From HK1 sp965215295 (GTDB lineage: Bacteria; Pseudomonadota; Gammaproteobacteria; HK1), in assembly GCA_965215295.1 (NCBI GenBank), contig OZ244045.1, positions 2,108,001 through 2,172,000 on the forward strand: DNA of 64,000 nt. Direction: 5' to 3'. The position numbers and the translations under genes are program-made. The notes under the pieces were generated by a model. The model ran no database searches, was not told the DNA's origin, and saw only the letters and a program-made list of their open reading frames with translations. This document shows, in pieces, positions 1 to 8,325 of the stretch. Position 1 is the first letter of the stretch; each line of letters starts with the position of its first letter.

Positions 1-67
1 TCCGGCTCGGCTCATGGCCGACAGCTCGCGTTCGACCGCCGTCTCGCACCTGATCGCCGCCTCGCGC

Positions 68-841
68 TCAAGACGACCCCCACGCCCGGAGGAACTCCGC
101 GAGGTGGTCGCGCCCGTCGTCCCTCAACGCCTCTCGCACTGTCTCGCACTCGCGTTCGCAGGCGTCGGGCAAGAGCCGCCCGCGCATCAGCTCGTAGCGG
201 AGATGGACGAGGAACGTGTTCAGCGCGTCGACCTCGCAGTACGCGCGGATCCGCTCGACCTCACCGGCGACGTGCGCATCCCACACCCCGGAGCCGTCCA
301 GGCCGAGCTTCCCCGGAAAGCCCAGCATCTGCGCCACCTCGTCGAGCGGGGCGAACGCGCGGTTCTGGTAGCCGGCGAGCACGTCCATCAGGTCGGTGTG
401 CCGGGCGTGAAAACGATTGAGGTAGTTGTTCCAGCGGAAGCTCTGGTCGTCGTCTCCGGAGTCCCAGTAACGTGGAGCGCCGACACCGTGCAGCAACGCC
501 CGGTAGTGCAGTACCGGGAGGTCGAAGCCGCCGCCGTTCCACGACACGAGGTTCGGCGAGTACCGCTCGATCCCGTCGAAGAAGCGCTCCACGAGCTCGC
601 GTTCCGAAGACTCCGGGTCGCCCAGCGCCCACACCCGGAAGCGGTCCCCGGCCCGCAGCACCACCGCGATGGCCACGATCCGGTTCAGGTGGTGGGGCAT
701 CATCTCCGTGCCCGCCGCCTGCTGCCGGCGCTGGCGCATGATCCGCGCGACCTCGACATCGCCGAGTCCGTCGAGCGCGAGCAACCGGCGGCCCGTGTCC
801 ACGTCGGGCACCGTCTCGATGTCGAACGCGAGGACGTTCAC
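68..841 (-). CDS. PolB-like 3'-5' exonuclease (DNA_pol_B_exo2 family)
   Basis: A 257-residue protein related to the proofreading exonuclease domain of family B DNA polymerases, without a polymerase domain. The N-terminal FDIETVPD carries the first DEDD-type acidic pair. WNGGGFDLPVL holds the second motif, and RAYCEVDALNTFLVHLRYEL holds the last acidic residues. It should hydrolyse single-stranded DNA from the 3' end with two metal ions; the in vivo substrate is unknown. The start is GTG, one base after the stop of the upstream glycosylase gene, so the two are probably cotranscribed and may share a DNA-repair role. Downstream, an ATG at 15-13 on the minus strand could open the next gene, often rlmD in relatives, but only five codons are visible. 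Confidence 0.88.
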   Translation of the reverse strand: MNVLAFDIETVPDVDTGRRLLALDGLGDVEVARIMRQRRQQAAGTEMMPHHLNRIVAIAVVLRAGDRFRVWALGDPESSERELVERFFDGIERYSPNLVSWNGGGFDLPVLHYRALLHGVGAPRYWDSGDDDQSFRWNNYLNRFHARHTDLMDVLAGYQNRAFAPLDEVAQMLGFPGKLGLDGSGVWDAHVAGEVERIRAYCEVDALNTFLVHLRYELMRGRLLPDACERECETVREALRDDGRDHLAEFLRAWGSS

Positions 842-842
842 T

Positions 843-1613
843 TCAAGGCGGCGGCGCGGGATCGGAGAGCATCGAACGCAGCCTCGCCAGATCCGTCCAT
901 GCCTTGCGCTTTTGCAGGGGACTGCGCAGGTAGTAGGCGGGATGGTACGTCACGAGCACCGGGAGGCGGTCTTCACCGTACCGGTAGGTGCGGCCGCGAA
1001 GTTGTCCGACCGGCTTCGTCGTCGCCAGCAGCGATTGGGCCGCGACCCTTCCGACCGCGACCAGCAGGCGGGGGGAGACCGCCTCGATCTGGCGTTCGAG
1101 GTACCCCGAGCAGGCGGCGATCTCGTCGGCCTGGGGATCCCGGTTGCGCGGTGGCCGGCACTTGACGATGTTCGCGATGTAGACGTCGCCACGCTCCAGG
1201 CCGATGGCGGCCAGCATGGCGTCGAGCAGCTTGCCGGCGCGGCCGACGAACGGCTCGCCCCGGGCGTCTTCTTCCGCCCCGGGAGCCTCTCCGATGAACA
1301 TGCACTCCGCGTCCGGCCGGCCGGTGCCGAATACGGTGTGCGTCCGGGTTCCGTGCAGCGCGCACTTGCGGCACTCGCGCACCTGCGCGTCGATCGCTTC
1401 CAGTGCGGGGGACGCGGGAGCCGGCGAGGCTCCGGCTCCGAGCGCGGCTGGCGGGACATCCGCCCGCTCCGGCGCGGAAGCCGGCGCAGCCCCGGTCTCC
1501 GTCTCCGCGGCGGGCGGCGGGACCTGCGCCCGGCTCGTCGCACGGGGGGCGCGGCGCAGTGCCCAGACCGGGATCCCGATCGCGTCGAGATGGGCGCGCG
1601 ACGGATGCGGCAA
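843..1613 (-). CDS. Family 4 uracil-DNA glycosylase, Fe-S type
   Basis: It removes uracil from DNA to start base-excision repair. The catalytic core begins near residue 80. The active-site motif GEAPGAEED is the family 4 signature, and a late TYHPAYYLRSP segment supplies the DNA-contacting His loop. Four cysteines (CRKC near the start of the core, then Cys in VKCRPP and AACSGY) are placed to bind a [4Fe-4S] cluster. About 75 residues of Pro/Ala-rich linker precede the core. The 256-residue call uses a TTG start because no better start is visible after the pssA stop. The order ilvI-ilvH-pssA-udg-exonuclease, all on the minus strand with short gaps, suggests one transcript. Confidence 0.9.
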   Translation of the reverse strand: MPHPSRAHLDAIGIPVWALRRAPRATSRAQVPPPAAETETGAAPASAPERADVPPAALGAGASPAPASPALEAIDAQVRECRKCALHGTRTHTVFGTGRPDAECMFIGEAPGAEEDARGEPFVGRAGKLLDAMLAAIGLERGDVYIANIVKCRPPRNRDPQADEIAACSGYLERQIEAVSPRLLVAVGRVAAQSLLATTKPVGQLRGRTYRYGEDRLPVLVTYHPAYYLRSPLQKRKAWTDLARLRSMLSDPAPPP

Positions 1614-1643
1614 CTCGGCTCCCCGGACCGTGGCGGCCGACCC

Positions 1644-2435
1644 TCAGCGCGTCCCGGCGTCGCGCGGCGGCTCGCCGGCCCCGGCGGCGCCGGCGCGGCG
1701 CGCGGCGCGGCGCTTGCGGATGATCCACAAGGTGAGGACCGGTCCGGACCCCGCGTACGCGAGCATGCCGAGGAAGAGCACGAGCGGCGGATCGCTCGAC
1801 ACGAACACGAACAGCGCCACGACGACGAGGATCGTCATGAACGGCACGCGGCCGCGCAGATCCAGATCCTTGAAGCTGTGGAACCGCACGTTCGACACCA
1901 TCAGCACGGCGACCGCGACGACCAGCCCGAGTGCGAACGGCGCGATCTCCTCGGGCCGCAAGCCGTAGTCGTTCGCGAACCACACGAGCCCCGCCACGGT
2001 CGCCCCCGCGGCCGGACACGGCAGTCCCTGGAAGTACCGCTTGTCGGCGATGCCGAGCTGGGTGTTGAACCGGGCGAGCCGCAACGCGGCCGCGGCGGCA
2101 AAGAAGAATGCGGCCACCCAGCCGGGCTTGCCCATGCCCGACAGCGCCCACTCGTACACGATGAGGCCCGGCGCGAGACCGAAGCAGATGACGTCGGAGA
2201 GGGAGTCGTACTCGGCGCCGAAGGCGCTCTGGGTGTTGGTCAGTCGCGCGATGCGCCCATCCGCCCCGTCGAGCACCATCGCGACGAAGACCGCCGCGGC
2301 GGCGACCTCGAAACGGCCGTCCATCCCGGCGACGATCGCGTAGAACCCCGCGAACAGGGCGGCGGTGGTGAAGAGGTTGGGGAGCAGGTAGATGCCGCGG
2401 CGCGGGGGCTGCGGCCGGGGACGCGCATCGGTCAT
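1644..2435 (-). CDS. pssA: CDP-diacylglycerol-serine O-phosphatidyltransferase
   Basis: This inner-membrane enzyme joins CDP-diacylglycerol and serine to make phosphatidylserine, the precursor of phosphatidylethanolamine. The CDP-alcohol phosphatidyltransferase motif is complete: DGADGRIAR, then FGAEYDSLSD, with all the metal-binding aspartates. Hydrophobic segments fill most of the 263 residues, starting with LPNLFTTAALFAGFYAIV. The ATG at 2435 gives a short basic N terminus of normal type. An open frame continues upstream but lacks family similarity. The gene follows ilvH. In many gammaproteobacteria ilvC lies between them, and here it does not. Confidence 0.95.
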   Translation of the reverse strand: MTDARPRPQPPRRGIYLLPNLFTTAALFAGFYAIVAGMDGRFEVAAAAVFVAMVLDGADGRIARLTNTQSAFGAEYDSLSDVICFGLAPGLIVYEWALSGMGKPGWVAAFFFAAAAALRLARFNTQLGIADKRYFQGLPCPAAGATVAGLVWFANDYGLRPEEIAPFALGLVVAVAVLMVSNVRFHSFKDLDLRGRVPFMTILVVVALFVFVSSDPPLVLFLGMLAYAGSGPVLTLWIIRKRRAARRAGAAGAGEPPRDAGTR

Positions 2436-2544
2436 GGCGGGACATCCGGGGCGAATGGCGACGCACGCATGATAAACGTCCCGGCTCCGATGGTCAGCCA
2501 CCCGCCGCGGCGGGAAGGGTCCGCGCCCCGTCCCCGCCGGCGCC

Positions 2545-3036
2545 TCAGAGCCGGAGTCCCTTCTCTCCGCGTCCGATCGCCAGCGATCCGGAACGTACGA
2601 GCTCGATGATGGAGCTCCGGTCGAGCGCACCGATGAAGGCGTCGAGCTTGGGACCGTCCCCGGTGACTTCGATGATGTACGTCGGCTGGGTCACGTCGAG
2701 AATGCGGGCCCGGAAGATGTCGGCGATGCTCCTCACCTCTTCGCGCGCCTTGCCGGCCACCCGTACCTTGACCAGCATGATCTCGCGCTCGACGTGGGCG
2801 TCCCCCGTGATGTCCAGGAGCTTGACCACGTCGACGAGCTTGTTCAACTGCTTGGTGATCTGCTCGATGATCTCGTCCGGGCCCGAGGTGACCAGGGTCA
2901 TCCGGGACACGGACTCGTCCTCGGTGGGAGCGACCGAGAGCGACTCGATGTTGTAGGCGCGCGCGGAGAACAGGCCGGCCACGCGGCTCAGCGCACCCGG
3001 CTCGTTCTCCAGCAGAATCGAGATGATGTGACGCAA
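2545..3036 (-). CDS. ilvH: Acetolactate synthase small (regulatory) subunit
   Basis: Regulatory subunit of acetohydroxyacid synthase, the first common step of valine, leucine and isoleucine synthesis. It activates the large subunit and carries the valine feedback site. The N-terminal ACT domain opens with HIISILLENEPGALSRVAGLFSARAYN, the standard valine-binding start. The C-terminal domain (about residues 80-160) ends in GRGEKGLRL. Length 163 matches the family. It starts 22 bases after the ilvI stop, so the two subunits are made from one message. Confidence 0.97.
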   Translation of the reverse strand: MRHIISILLENEPGALSRVAGLFSARAYNIESLSVAPTEDESVSRMTLVTSGPDEIIEQITKQLNKLVDVVKLLDITGDAHVEREIMLVKVRVAGKAREEVRSIADIFRARILDVTQPTYIIEVTGDGPKLDAFIGALDRSSIIELVRSGSLAIGRGEKGLRL

Positions 3037-3058
3037 GGTATCGATACTCCGGCGGGGG

Positions 3059-4786
3059 TCAGGCGAGCTCTCGCTGCCGCGACTGGTCCGAAAGCACCAT
3101 CTCCGTCTGGCCCTTGCCCGCCATCATCATCGGATAGACGTTCTCGGCCGGATCGGTGATGAAGTCCATGAACACCAGGCGGTCCTTCATCGCGAACGCC
3201 TCGCGCAGGGCGCCTTCCACGTCCTGCGGCCTGTCGATGGTCATTCCCACGTGCCCGAAGCTCTCGGCCAGCGCCGCGAAATCGGGCAGGGAGTCGAGGT
3301 AGGAGTGCGACTCCCGGTTCTCGTACATGAACTGCTGCCACTGCCGGACCATGCCGAGATAGCGGTTGTTGAGGTTCACGATCTTGATGGGAAGGTCGTA
3401 CTGCTTGGCGGTCGAGAGCTCCTGGATGCACATGATGATGCTGCCTTCCCCGGTGACGCACGCCACCTGGGCATCGGGCCAGGCGAGCTGGACGCCGAGC
3501 GCGGCCGGCATCCCGAACCCCATCGTTCCCAGCCCGCCGGAGTTGATCCACCGCCGCGGCTTGTCGAACGGATAGAACTGCGCCGCCCACATCTGGTGCT
3601 GTCCGACGTCCGAGGTGACGTAGGCGTCTCCGCCCGTCACTTCGTGGAGCTTCTGGAGCACCGCTTGCGGCTTGATCAGCGTCTCGGAACGGGAATAGGC
3701 GAGGCAGTCGATGGACTTCCAGCGCTGAATGCGCTCCCACCACCCGGCGAGCGCCTGCGCATCGGGACGGAGGTTCGTGTCCTGCAACATGCCGTTGATC
3801 TCGCCGAGCACGTTCGAGACCGAGCCGACGATCGGGACGTGCACCTTGACCGTCTTCGAAATCGACGCGGGATCGATGTCGATATGGACGATGCGCGCCT
3901 CGGGGCAGAACTTGTTCACGTCCCCGACCACGCGGTCGTCGAAGCGGGCCCCGATCCCGATGAGCACGTCGCAGTGGTGCATCGCCATGTTCGCTTCGTA
4001 CGTGCCGTGCATCCCCAGCATGCCGACGAACTGCGGATCGGTTCCGGGGTACGCGCCGAGGCCCATCAGCGTGTTGGTGATGGGGTAACCGAGGGTGCGG
4101 GTGAACTTGACGAGCTCCTCCGCCGCATCGTCGAGCACGACGCCGCCGCCGGTGTAGATCATGGGGCGCTTCGCGGACAGGATCAGATCGAGCGCTTTCC
4201 TGATCTGTCCCGGGTGGCCCCGCACCACGGGGTTGTAGGAACGCATCTCGACGCAGGCCGGGTACTCGTACGGAATCTTGAGATCGGGCCGGGTCACGTC
4301 CTTCGGGATGTCGACGACGACCGGTCCCGGCCGTCCGGTGGTGGCGACGTAGAACGCCTTCCTGAGGGTAACGGCGAGGTCCCGGACGTCCTTGACGAGA
4401 AAGTTGTGCTTCACGCACGGGCGCGTGATCCCCACGCAGTCGACTTCCTGGAACGCGTCGCTGCCGATGGCGTGGGTCGGAACCTGCCCGGTGATGACCA
4501 CCATCGGGATCGAATCCATGTGGGCGGTCGCGATCCCGGTGACCGCGTTGGTGGCGCCCGGTCCGGAGGTGACGAGCACCACGCCGGGCTTGCCCGTGGC
4601 CCGGGCGTAGCCGTCGGCCATGTGGGTCGCGCCCTGTTCGTGGCGGACGAGGATGTGCCGGACGTCCTTCTGCGCGTGGATCTCGTCGTAGATATGGAGG
4701 ACCGCGCCGCCCGGGTAGCCGAAGATGTACTCGACCCCTGCGTCCTTCAGGAACTGCATGAGTATCTGCGACCCCGAGAGTTCCAC
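3059..4786 (-). CDS. ilvI: Acetolactate synthase large (catalytic) subunit
   Basis: Thiamine-diphosphate enzyme that condenses two pyruvates, or pyruvate and 2-oxobutyrate, in branched-chain amino acid synthesis. The domain order is normal: an N-terminal pyrimidine-binding domain (VEYIFGYPGGAVL, with catalytic Glu in RHEQGATHMADGYA), a central domain, and a C-terminal diphosphate-binding domain. The metal motif reads GEGS...NLNN, with Glu where the textbook motif has Asp; I believe this variant occurs in related enzymes. The 575-residue frame is opened by GTG at 4786, chosen because a purine-rich ribosome site (GAGGGAGGACGGAG) lies just before it. A terminator hairpin stands 22 bases upstream and probably attenuates this operon. 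Confidence 0.96.
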   Translation of the reverse strand: MELSGSQILMQFLKDAGVEYIFGYPGGAVLHIYDEIHAQKDVRHILVRHEQGATHMADGYARATGKPGVVLVTSGPGATNAVTGIATAHMDSIPMVVITGQVPTHAIGSDAFQEVDCVGITRPCVKHNFLVKDVRDLAVTLRKAFYVATTGRPGPVVVDIPKDVTRPDLKIPYEYPACVEMRSYNPVVRGHPGQIRKALDLILSAKRPMIYTGGGVVLDDAAEELVKFTRTLGYPITNTLMGLGAYPGTDPQFVGMLGMHGTYEANMAMHHCDVLIGIGARFDDRVVGDVNKFCPEARIVHIDIDPASISKTVKVHVPIVGSVSNVLGEINGMLQDTNLRPDAQALAGWWERIQRWKSIDCLAYSRSETLIKPQAVLQKLHEVTGGDAYVTSDVGQHQMWAAQFYPFDKPRRWINSGGLGTMGFGMPAALGVQLAWPDAQVACVTGEGSIIMCIQELSTAKQYDLPIKIVNLNNRYLGMVRQWQQFMYENRESHSYLDSLPDFAALAESFGHVGMTIDRPQDVEGALREAFAMKDRLVFMDFITDPAENVYPMMMAGKGQTEMVLSDQSRQRELA

Positions 4787-4807
4787 CTCCGTCCTCCCTC
4801 CGAATGC

Positions 4808-4829
4808 AAAAAAGCCCGCGGGGCGGGCT
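4808..4829 (-). terminator. Rho-independent hairpin in the ilvIH leader (probable attenuator)
   Basis: Read on the minus strand, a perfect 7-bp stem (AGCCCGC/GCGGGCT) with a CCC loop is followed directly by six T. It lies 22 bases before the GTG start of ilvI and after no minus-strand gene, so it cannot be an ordinary end-of-gene terminator. A terminator in this place is the hallmark of attenuation of branched-chain amino acid operons. The seven base pairs and T-run are visible; the regulatory role is inferred. Confidence 0.75.
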
Positions 4830-4858
4830 CCGGACACACCACACGACCTGCCGGCAAC

Positions 4859-4891
4859 CTAGCCGAGAGAACAACGGCGGGTCAAGATCAT
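4859..4891 (-). CDS. Candidate ilv leader peptide (10 codons)
   Basis: A short frame, ATG to TAG, reads MILTRRCSLG and ends 30 bases before the attenuator hairpin, about where a leader peptide should end. It contains one Ile and two Leu codons but no Val, which is poor for a branched-chain sensor. It also lacks a clear ribosome site, and its first bases (TATGAT) could instead be a -10 box. Treat it as a candidate only. Confidence 0.3.
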   Translation of the reverse strand: MILTRRCSLG

Positions 4892-5073
4892 ACGGGAAAC
4901 CGGTCCGCCGTGGCCCGGCCGCGCGGAGCCGGATGGTGGTATCACGCCCATGCAGCCACTACGATATCCGCGTGCGACGGGGGGAACGGCGCCGTATCGA
5001 TGGCGTGTCGTTCGCGACCCCCCGAGCCGCCGGCACGATCCCGGTCCGGCCACGACCCCGGAGAGCCTTTCCG

Positions 5074-6783
5074 ATGCGCTGTACGCAGATGCTGCTCGCC
5101 ACGATGCGGGAAACGCCGACGGAGGCGGAGATCGTCAGCCATCGGCTGATGCTCAGGGCCGGCCTGGTCCGCCCGCTCGCGTCGGGCCTGTACACGTGGC
5201 TGCCGCTCGGGATGCGCGTGCTCCGCAAGGTCGAGGCCATCGTTCGCGAGGAGATGAACGCGGCCGGCGCCCAAGAAGTCCTGATGCCCGCCGTCCAGCC
5301 GGCCGGGCTCTGGGAGGAGTCCGGGCGGTGGAACAACTTCGGTCCCGAGCTCCTGCGCCTGAAGGACCGGCACGAGCGCGATTTCTGCGTCGGCCCGACC
5401 CATGAGGAAGTCATCACCGACATCGCGCGGCGCGAGGTGCGCAGCTACAAGCAACTGCCGATCAACCTCTACCAGATCCAGACCAAGTTCCGCGACGAGA
5501 TCCGCCCGCGCTTCGGTGTGATGCGCGCGCGCGAGTTCATCATGAAGGACGCCTATTCCTTCGACCTCGATGCGGACGGTCTCGAACGCTCGTACCTCGC
5601 GATGCATGGCGCCTACTGCCGGATCTTCGAGCGGCTCGGGCTCGACTACCGCGTGGTCGATGCCGACTCCGGAGCGATCGGCGGTAGCCGGTCGCAGGAG
5701 TTCCACGTCCTGGCCGACTACGGCGAAGACGCGATCGCATTCTCCGCCGGCGGCTTCGCCGCGAACGTCGAACTGGTCCCGTGCCCGGCGCCGGGCGAGG
5801 CGCGCCCCGAGCCGGAGCTGGCGCTCGAAACCGTCGACACCCCCGACGTCCACACCATTGCCGAACTCGCCGAGCTCCTCGGCGTCCCCGCGCGGCGCTG
5901 CCTCAAGACGCTGCTCGTCGAGGCCGAGGACGGCGGCCTGGTCGCCCTCGTCCTGCGCGGCGACCACGAGCTCAACGCGGTCAAGGCGGAACGGACCGAC
6001 GGCGTGCTCGCACCGCTCGCCTTCGCCCAGCCCGAGCGCGTGCGGGAGATCGCCGGGTGCGGTCCCGGCTCGCTGGGGCCGGTGGGTGCGGGCGTGCCGG
6101 TCATCGCCGACGCATCGGCCGCGGCGCTCGCGGACTTCGTGTGCGGAGCCAACCGCGACGGGGTCCATCTCGCCGGCGTGAACTGGGGCCGGGACACCCC
6201 CGAGCCGGCGGTCGCCGATCTCCGCAGCGCGGTGGACGGCGATCCGAGCCCGGACGGGTCCGGACCGATCACGGTCCGCCGCGGGATCGAGGTCGGACAC
6301 ATCTTCCAGCTCGGCGACAAGTACAGCGAATCGATGGGCGCGGTCGTCCTCGACGACGGGGGACGCGCGACCCACCCGATCATGGGCTGCTACGGGATCG
6401 GGGTCACCCGGGTGGTCGCCGCCGCGATCGAACAGAACCACGACGAGAAGGGGATCATCTGGCCGACCGCGATCGCCCCGTTCCACGCCGTCCTGCTGCC
6501 GATGAACATGCACAAGTCGGTCCGGCTGCGCGTGGCGGCGGAGAAGCTCTGCGCCGATCTGGGCGCGGCCGGCATCGAGGTGCTGTTCGACGACCGCCCG
6601 ATCCGGCCCGGCGTGATGTTCGCGGACTCGGAGCTGATCGGCATCCCCCACCGGATCGTGATCGGAGACCGCGGGCTCGACGCGGGCACCGTGGAATACC
6701 GGCACCGGCGCGACACCGAGAGCACCGACGTCGCGCTGGACGAGATCGTGCCGCACATGCGCGGTCTCGTGCCGCGGGGGTGA
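5074..6783 (+). CDS. proS: Prolyl-tRNA synthetase (bacterial type with editing domain)
   Basis: It charges tRNA(Pro) with proline in the cytoplasm. The 569 residues are close to the E. coli length. The catalytic core carries the class II motifs: TWLPLGMRVLRKVEAIVREEM (motif 1), RPRFGVMRAREFIMKDAYSF (motif 2) and MGCYGIGVTRVVAA (motif 3). The YbaK-like insertion that hydrolyses Ala-tRNA(Pro) occupies about residues 225-400 between motifs 2 and 3. The C-terminal anticodon-binding domain ends at VPHMRGL. The ATG at 5074 opens the standard MRCTQMLLATMRETP start; the frame is open upstream but without family similarity. It is divergent from ilvI. Confidence 0.97.
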   Translation: MRCTQMLLATMRETPTEAEIVSHRLMLRAGLVRPLASGLYTWLPLGMRVLRKVEAIVREEMNAAGAQEVLMPAVQPAGLWEESGRWNNFGPELLRLKDRHERDFCVGPTHEEVITDIARREVRSYKQLPINLYQIQTKFRDEIRPRFGVMRAREFIMKDAYSFDLDADGLERSYLAMHGAYCRIFERLGLDYRVVDADSGAIGGSRSQEFHVLADYGEDAIAFSAGGFAANVELVPCPAPGEARPEPELALETVDTPDVHTIAELAELLGVPARRCLKTLLVEAEDGGLVALVLRGDHELNAVKAERTDGVLAPLAFAQPERVREIAGCGPGSLGPVGAGVPVIADASAAALADFVCGANRDGVHLAGVNWGRDTPEPAVADLRSAVDGDPSPDGSGPITVRRGIEVGHIFQLGDKYSESMGAVVLDDGGRATHPIMGCYGIGVTRVVAAAIEQNHDEKGIIWPTAIAPFHAVLLPMNMHKSVRLRVAAEKLCADLGAAGIEVLFDDRPIRPGVMFADSELIGIPHRIVIGDRGLDAGTVEYRHRRDTESTDVALDEIVPHMRGLVPRG

Positions 6784-6807
6784 CCCCGGCCCGAGGGAAC
6801 CGGCCCG

Positions 6808-7401
6808 ATGCCCGACATCCTGGTGCTCTACGACAGCCGGCACGGAAACGTCGCGTCGATGGCGCGCTGCGTGGCGCGCGGCGTGGAGCGGGCCGCCGGC
6901 ATGAGGGCGTGCGTGCGCACCGTCCCCCCCGTCTCCGCGACCTGCGAGGCGGTCGATGCTCCGGTCCCGGACGCGGGGCCTCCCTACGCGACGTTCGAGG
7001 ACCTCGAACGGTGCGCCGGGCTCGCGCTCGGGAGTCCTGGCCGGTTCGGCAACATGACCGCGTCGATGAAGCACTTCATCGACTCCACCTCGGCGCTGTG
7101 GCTTTCCGGGAAGCTCGCCGGCAAGCCGGCCGCGCTGTTCACGTCGACCTCCTCGATGCACGGCGGGCAGGAGACGACGCTGATGTCGATGATGCTGCCG
7201 TTGCTGCACCACGGGATGGTGATCTGCGGCCTGCCGTACCGCGAGCCGGAGCTGATGCGCACGCGCAGCGGAGGCACGCCGTACGGCGCCTCGCACGTCG
7301 CGGGGCCGGACAGCGCGCGGCCGCTCGACGAAGACGAGAAACGGCTCTGCGCCGCTCTCGGGCACCGGCTGGCGGAGCTCGCCCGGCGCCTCGCGTCATA
7401 G
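6808..7401 (+). CDS. wrbA: WrbA-type NAD(P)H:quinone oxidoreductase
   Basis: A flavodoxin-fold FMN enzyme that reduces quinones by two electrons. The FMN phosphate loop is seen in LYDSRHGNVASMA, and the second FMN contact in GSPGRFGNMTASMKHFID. TSTSSMHGGQETTLMSMMLPLLHHGM is characteristic of WrbA. Length 197 is typical. It begins 24 bases after proS and may ride on the same transcript. It is convergent with hda, with a 66-bp tandem duplication in the gap. Confidence 0.93.
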   Translation: MPDILVLYDSRHGNVASMARCVARGVERAAGMRACVRTVPPVSATCEAVDAPVPDAGPPYATFEDLERCAGLALGSPGRFGNMTASMKHFIDSTSALWLSGKLAGKPAALFTSTSSMHGGQETTLMSMMLPLLHHGMVICGLPYREPELMRTRSGGTPYGASHVAGPDSARPLDEDEKRLCAALGHRLAELARRLAS

Positions 7402-7452
7402 CTCCCCGTCCATGCCCGCGAAGCCGGTCGCGATCCTCGGCGCCGGGAGGGC

Positions 7453-7560
7453 GAATGACCGGACGGGTTCGACAGCCACACCCGGGACAGGCTCGAGGTC
7501 GGATGGCGAGCGGAGTGTGAATGACCGGAAGGGTTCGACGGCCACACCGGGGCCGGGCGG
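7453..7560. repeat. 66-bp tandem duplication between wrbA and hda stops
   Basis: Two copies of a segment beginning GAATGACCGGA, then GGGTTCGAC and GCCACACC, start at 7453 and 7519, exactly 66 bases apart, with a few mismatches. They fill the gap between the convergent wrbA and hda stop codons. Nothing else was seen in this gap. It belongs to the set of junction duplications in this window. Confidence 0.8.
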
Positions 7561-7563
7561 GAC

Positions 7564-8325
7564 TCAGTCCGTCTCGATGAGTCCTCGGACGAAGGGCACG
7601 GTGAGCCGGCGCCGGTGCGCCATCGAGTGGTAGTCGAGCCGATCGAGCAACGCGACGAGGCTCGGCATGTCCCGGCGGCAGCGCGTGAGCACGTAACCGA
7701 CAACATCGTCCGGGAGGTCGATGCCCCGCGCGCCGGCATGCCGGCGAAGCGCTCTCGCCCGGCTCTCGTCGTCCAGCTCGCGCAGCCGGTACCGCATCGC
7801 CGCGTTCAGCCTGGACTGCAGGTCGGCGAGCGCGAACCGGACGTTCGAAGACGAAGCGCTGGCCAGCACCCGGGCCCGCCCGAAGGCGGACGCCTCGAGG
7901 AGCGCGAGCAACGCCTCCTCCCACCCGCGGTCGCCGGCCACCGCGTCGACGTCGTCGATGCACAGCAGCCCGCACCGGCCGAGTCCCCGGACTGCATCGA
8001 CGTGCTGCGCGCGCCAGTCGCGCATCGGCACGAACGCCACCGAGTCGCCGCCGGCGCTCGCCGCCGCGCTCGCCGCCTCCAGCAGGTGGGACTTCCCGGA
8101 GCCGGCATCCCCCACGAGCAACACCCGCTCCGGCGTCGAGTCGGCGGCGATCCTCCGGACCGCGTTCACCAGCTCCGCATTGTCCGGCGCCACTTCGAAG
8201 TTCGTGAAACGCCGCCCCCTCGACAACGCCAGGCGCAGGGGAAGCTGCGCGGCATCCGCGGATACCGGATCGTCGCCGCCGGGCCGCTGGTCGCCGCCGC
8301 CCCGCTGGTCGCCGCGCGGGGTCAC
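7564..8325 (-). CDS. hda: DnaA regulatory inactivator Hda
   Basis: A DnaA-like AAA+ protein. With the DNA-loaded sliding clamp it stimulates ATP hydrolysis by DnaA and so prevents over-initiation of replication. A clamp-binding stretch (AQLPLRLAL, near residues 26-34) is at the expected N-terminal place. Walker A is GDAGSGKSHL, Walker B is LLCIDDVD, and an arginine-rich sensor region follows. At 253 residues it is slightly longer than usual because of an N-terminal extension containing an 18-bp in-frame duplication (GDQRGGGDQR). It overlaps the upstream DUF2066 gene by four bases. In many relatives a PerM-like permease gene lies between the two; here it is absent. Confidence 0.93.
   Translation of the reverse strand: MTPRGDQRGGGDQRPGGDDPVSADAAQLPLRLALSRGRRFTNFEVAPDNAELVNAVRRIAADSTPERVLLVGDAGSGKSHLLEAASAAASAGGDSVAFVPMRDWRAQHVDAVRGLGRCGLLCIDDVDAVAGDRGWEEALLALLEASAFGRARVLASASSSNVRFALADLQSRLNAAMRYRLRELDDESRARALRRHAGARGIDLPDDVVGYVLTRCRRDMPSLVALLDRLDYHSMAHRRRLTVPFVRGLIETD

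Noticed and set aside
2988..4874. A long minus-strand frame overlapping ilvI in another phase
   Set aside because: Arg/Gly/His-rich translation without family features; ilvI is in a different frame with all its motifs.
4942..7365. An 807-codon minus-strand frame opposite proS and wrbA
   Set aside because: Same cause: GC-rich antisense frames rarely contain stops. proS motifs are on the plus strand.
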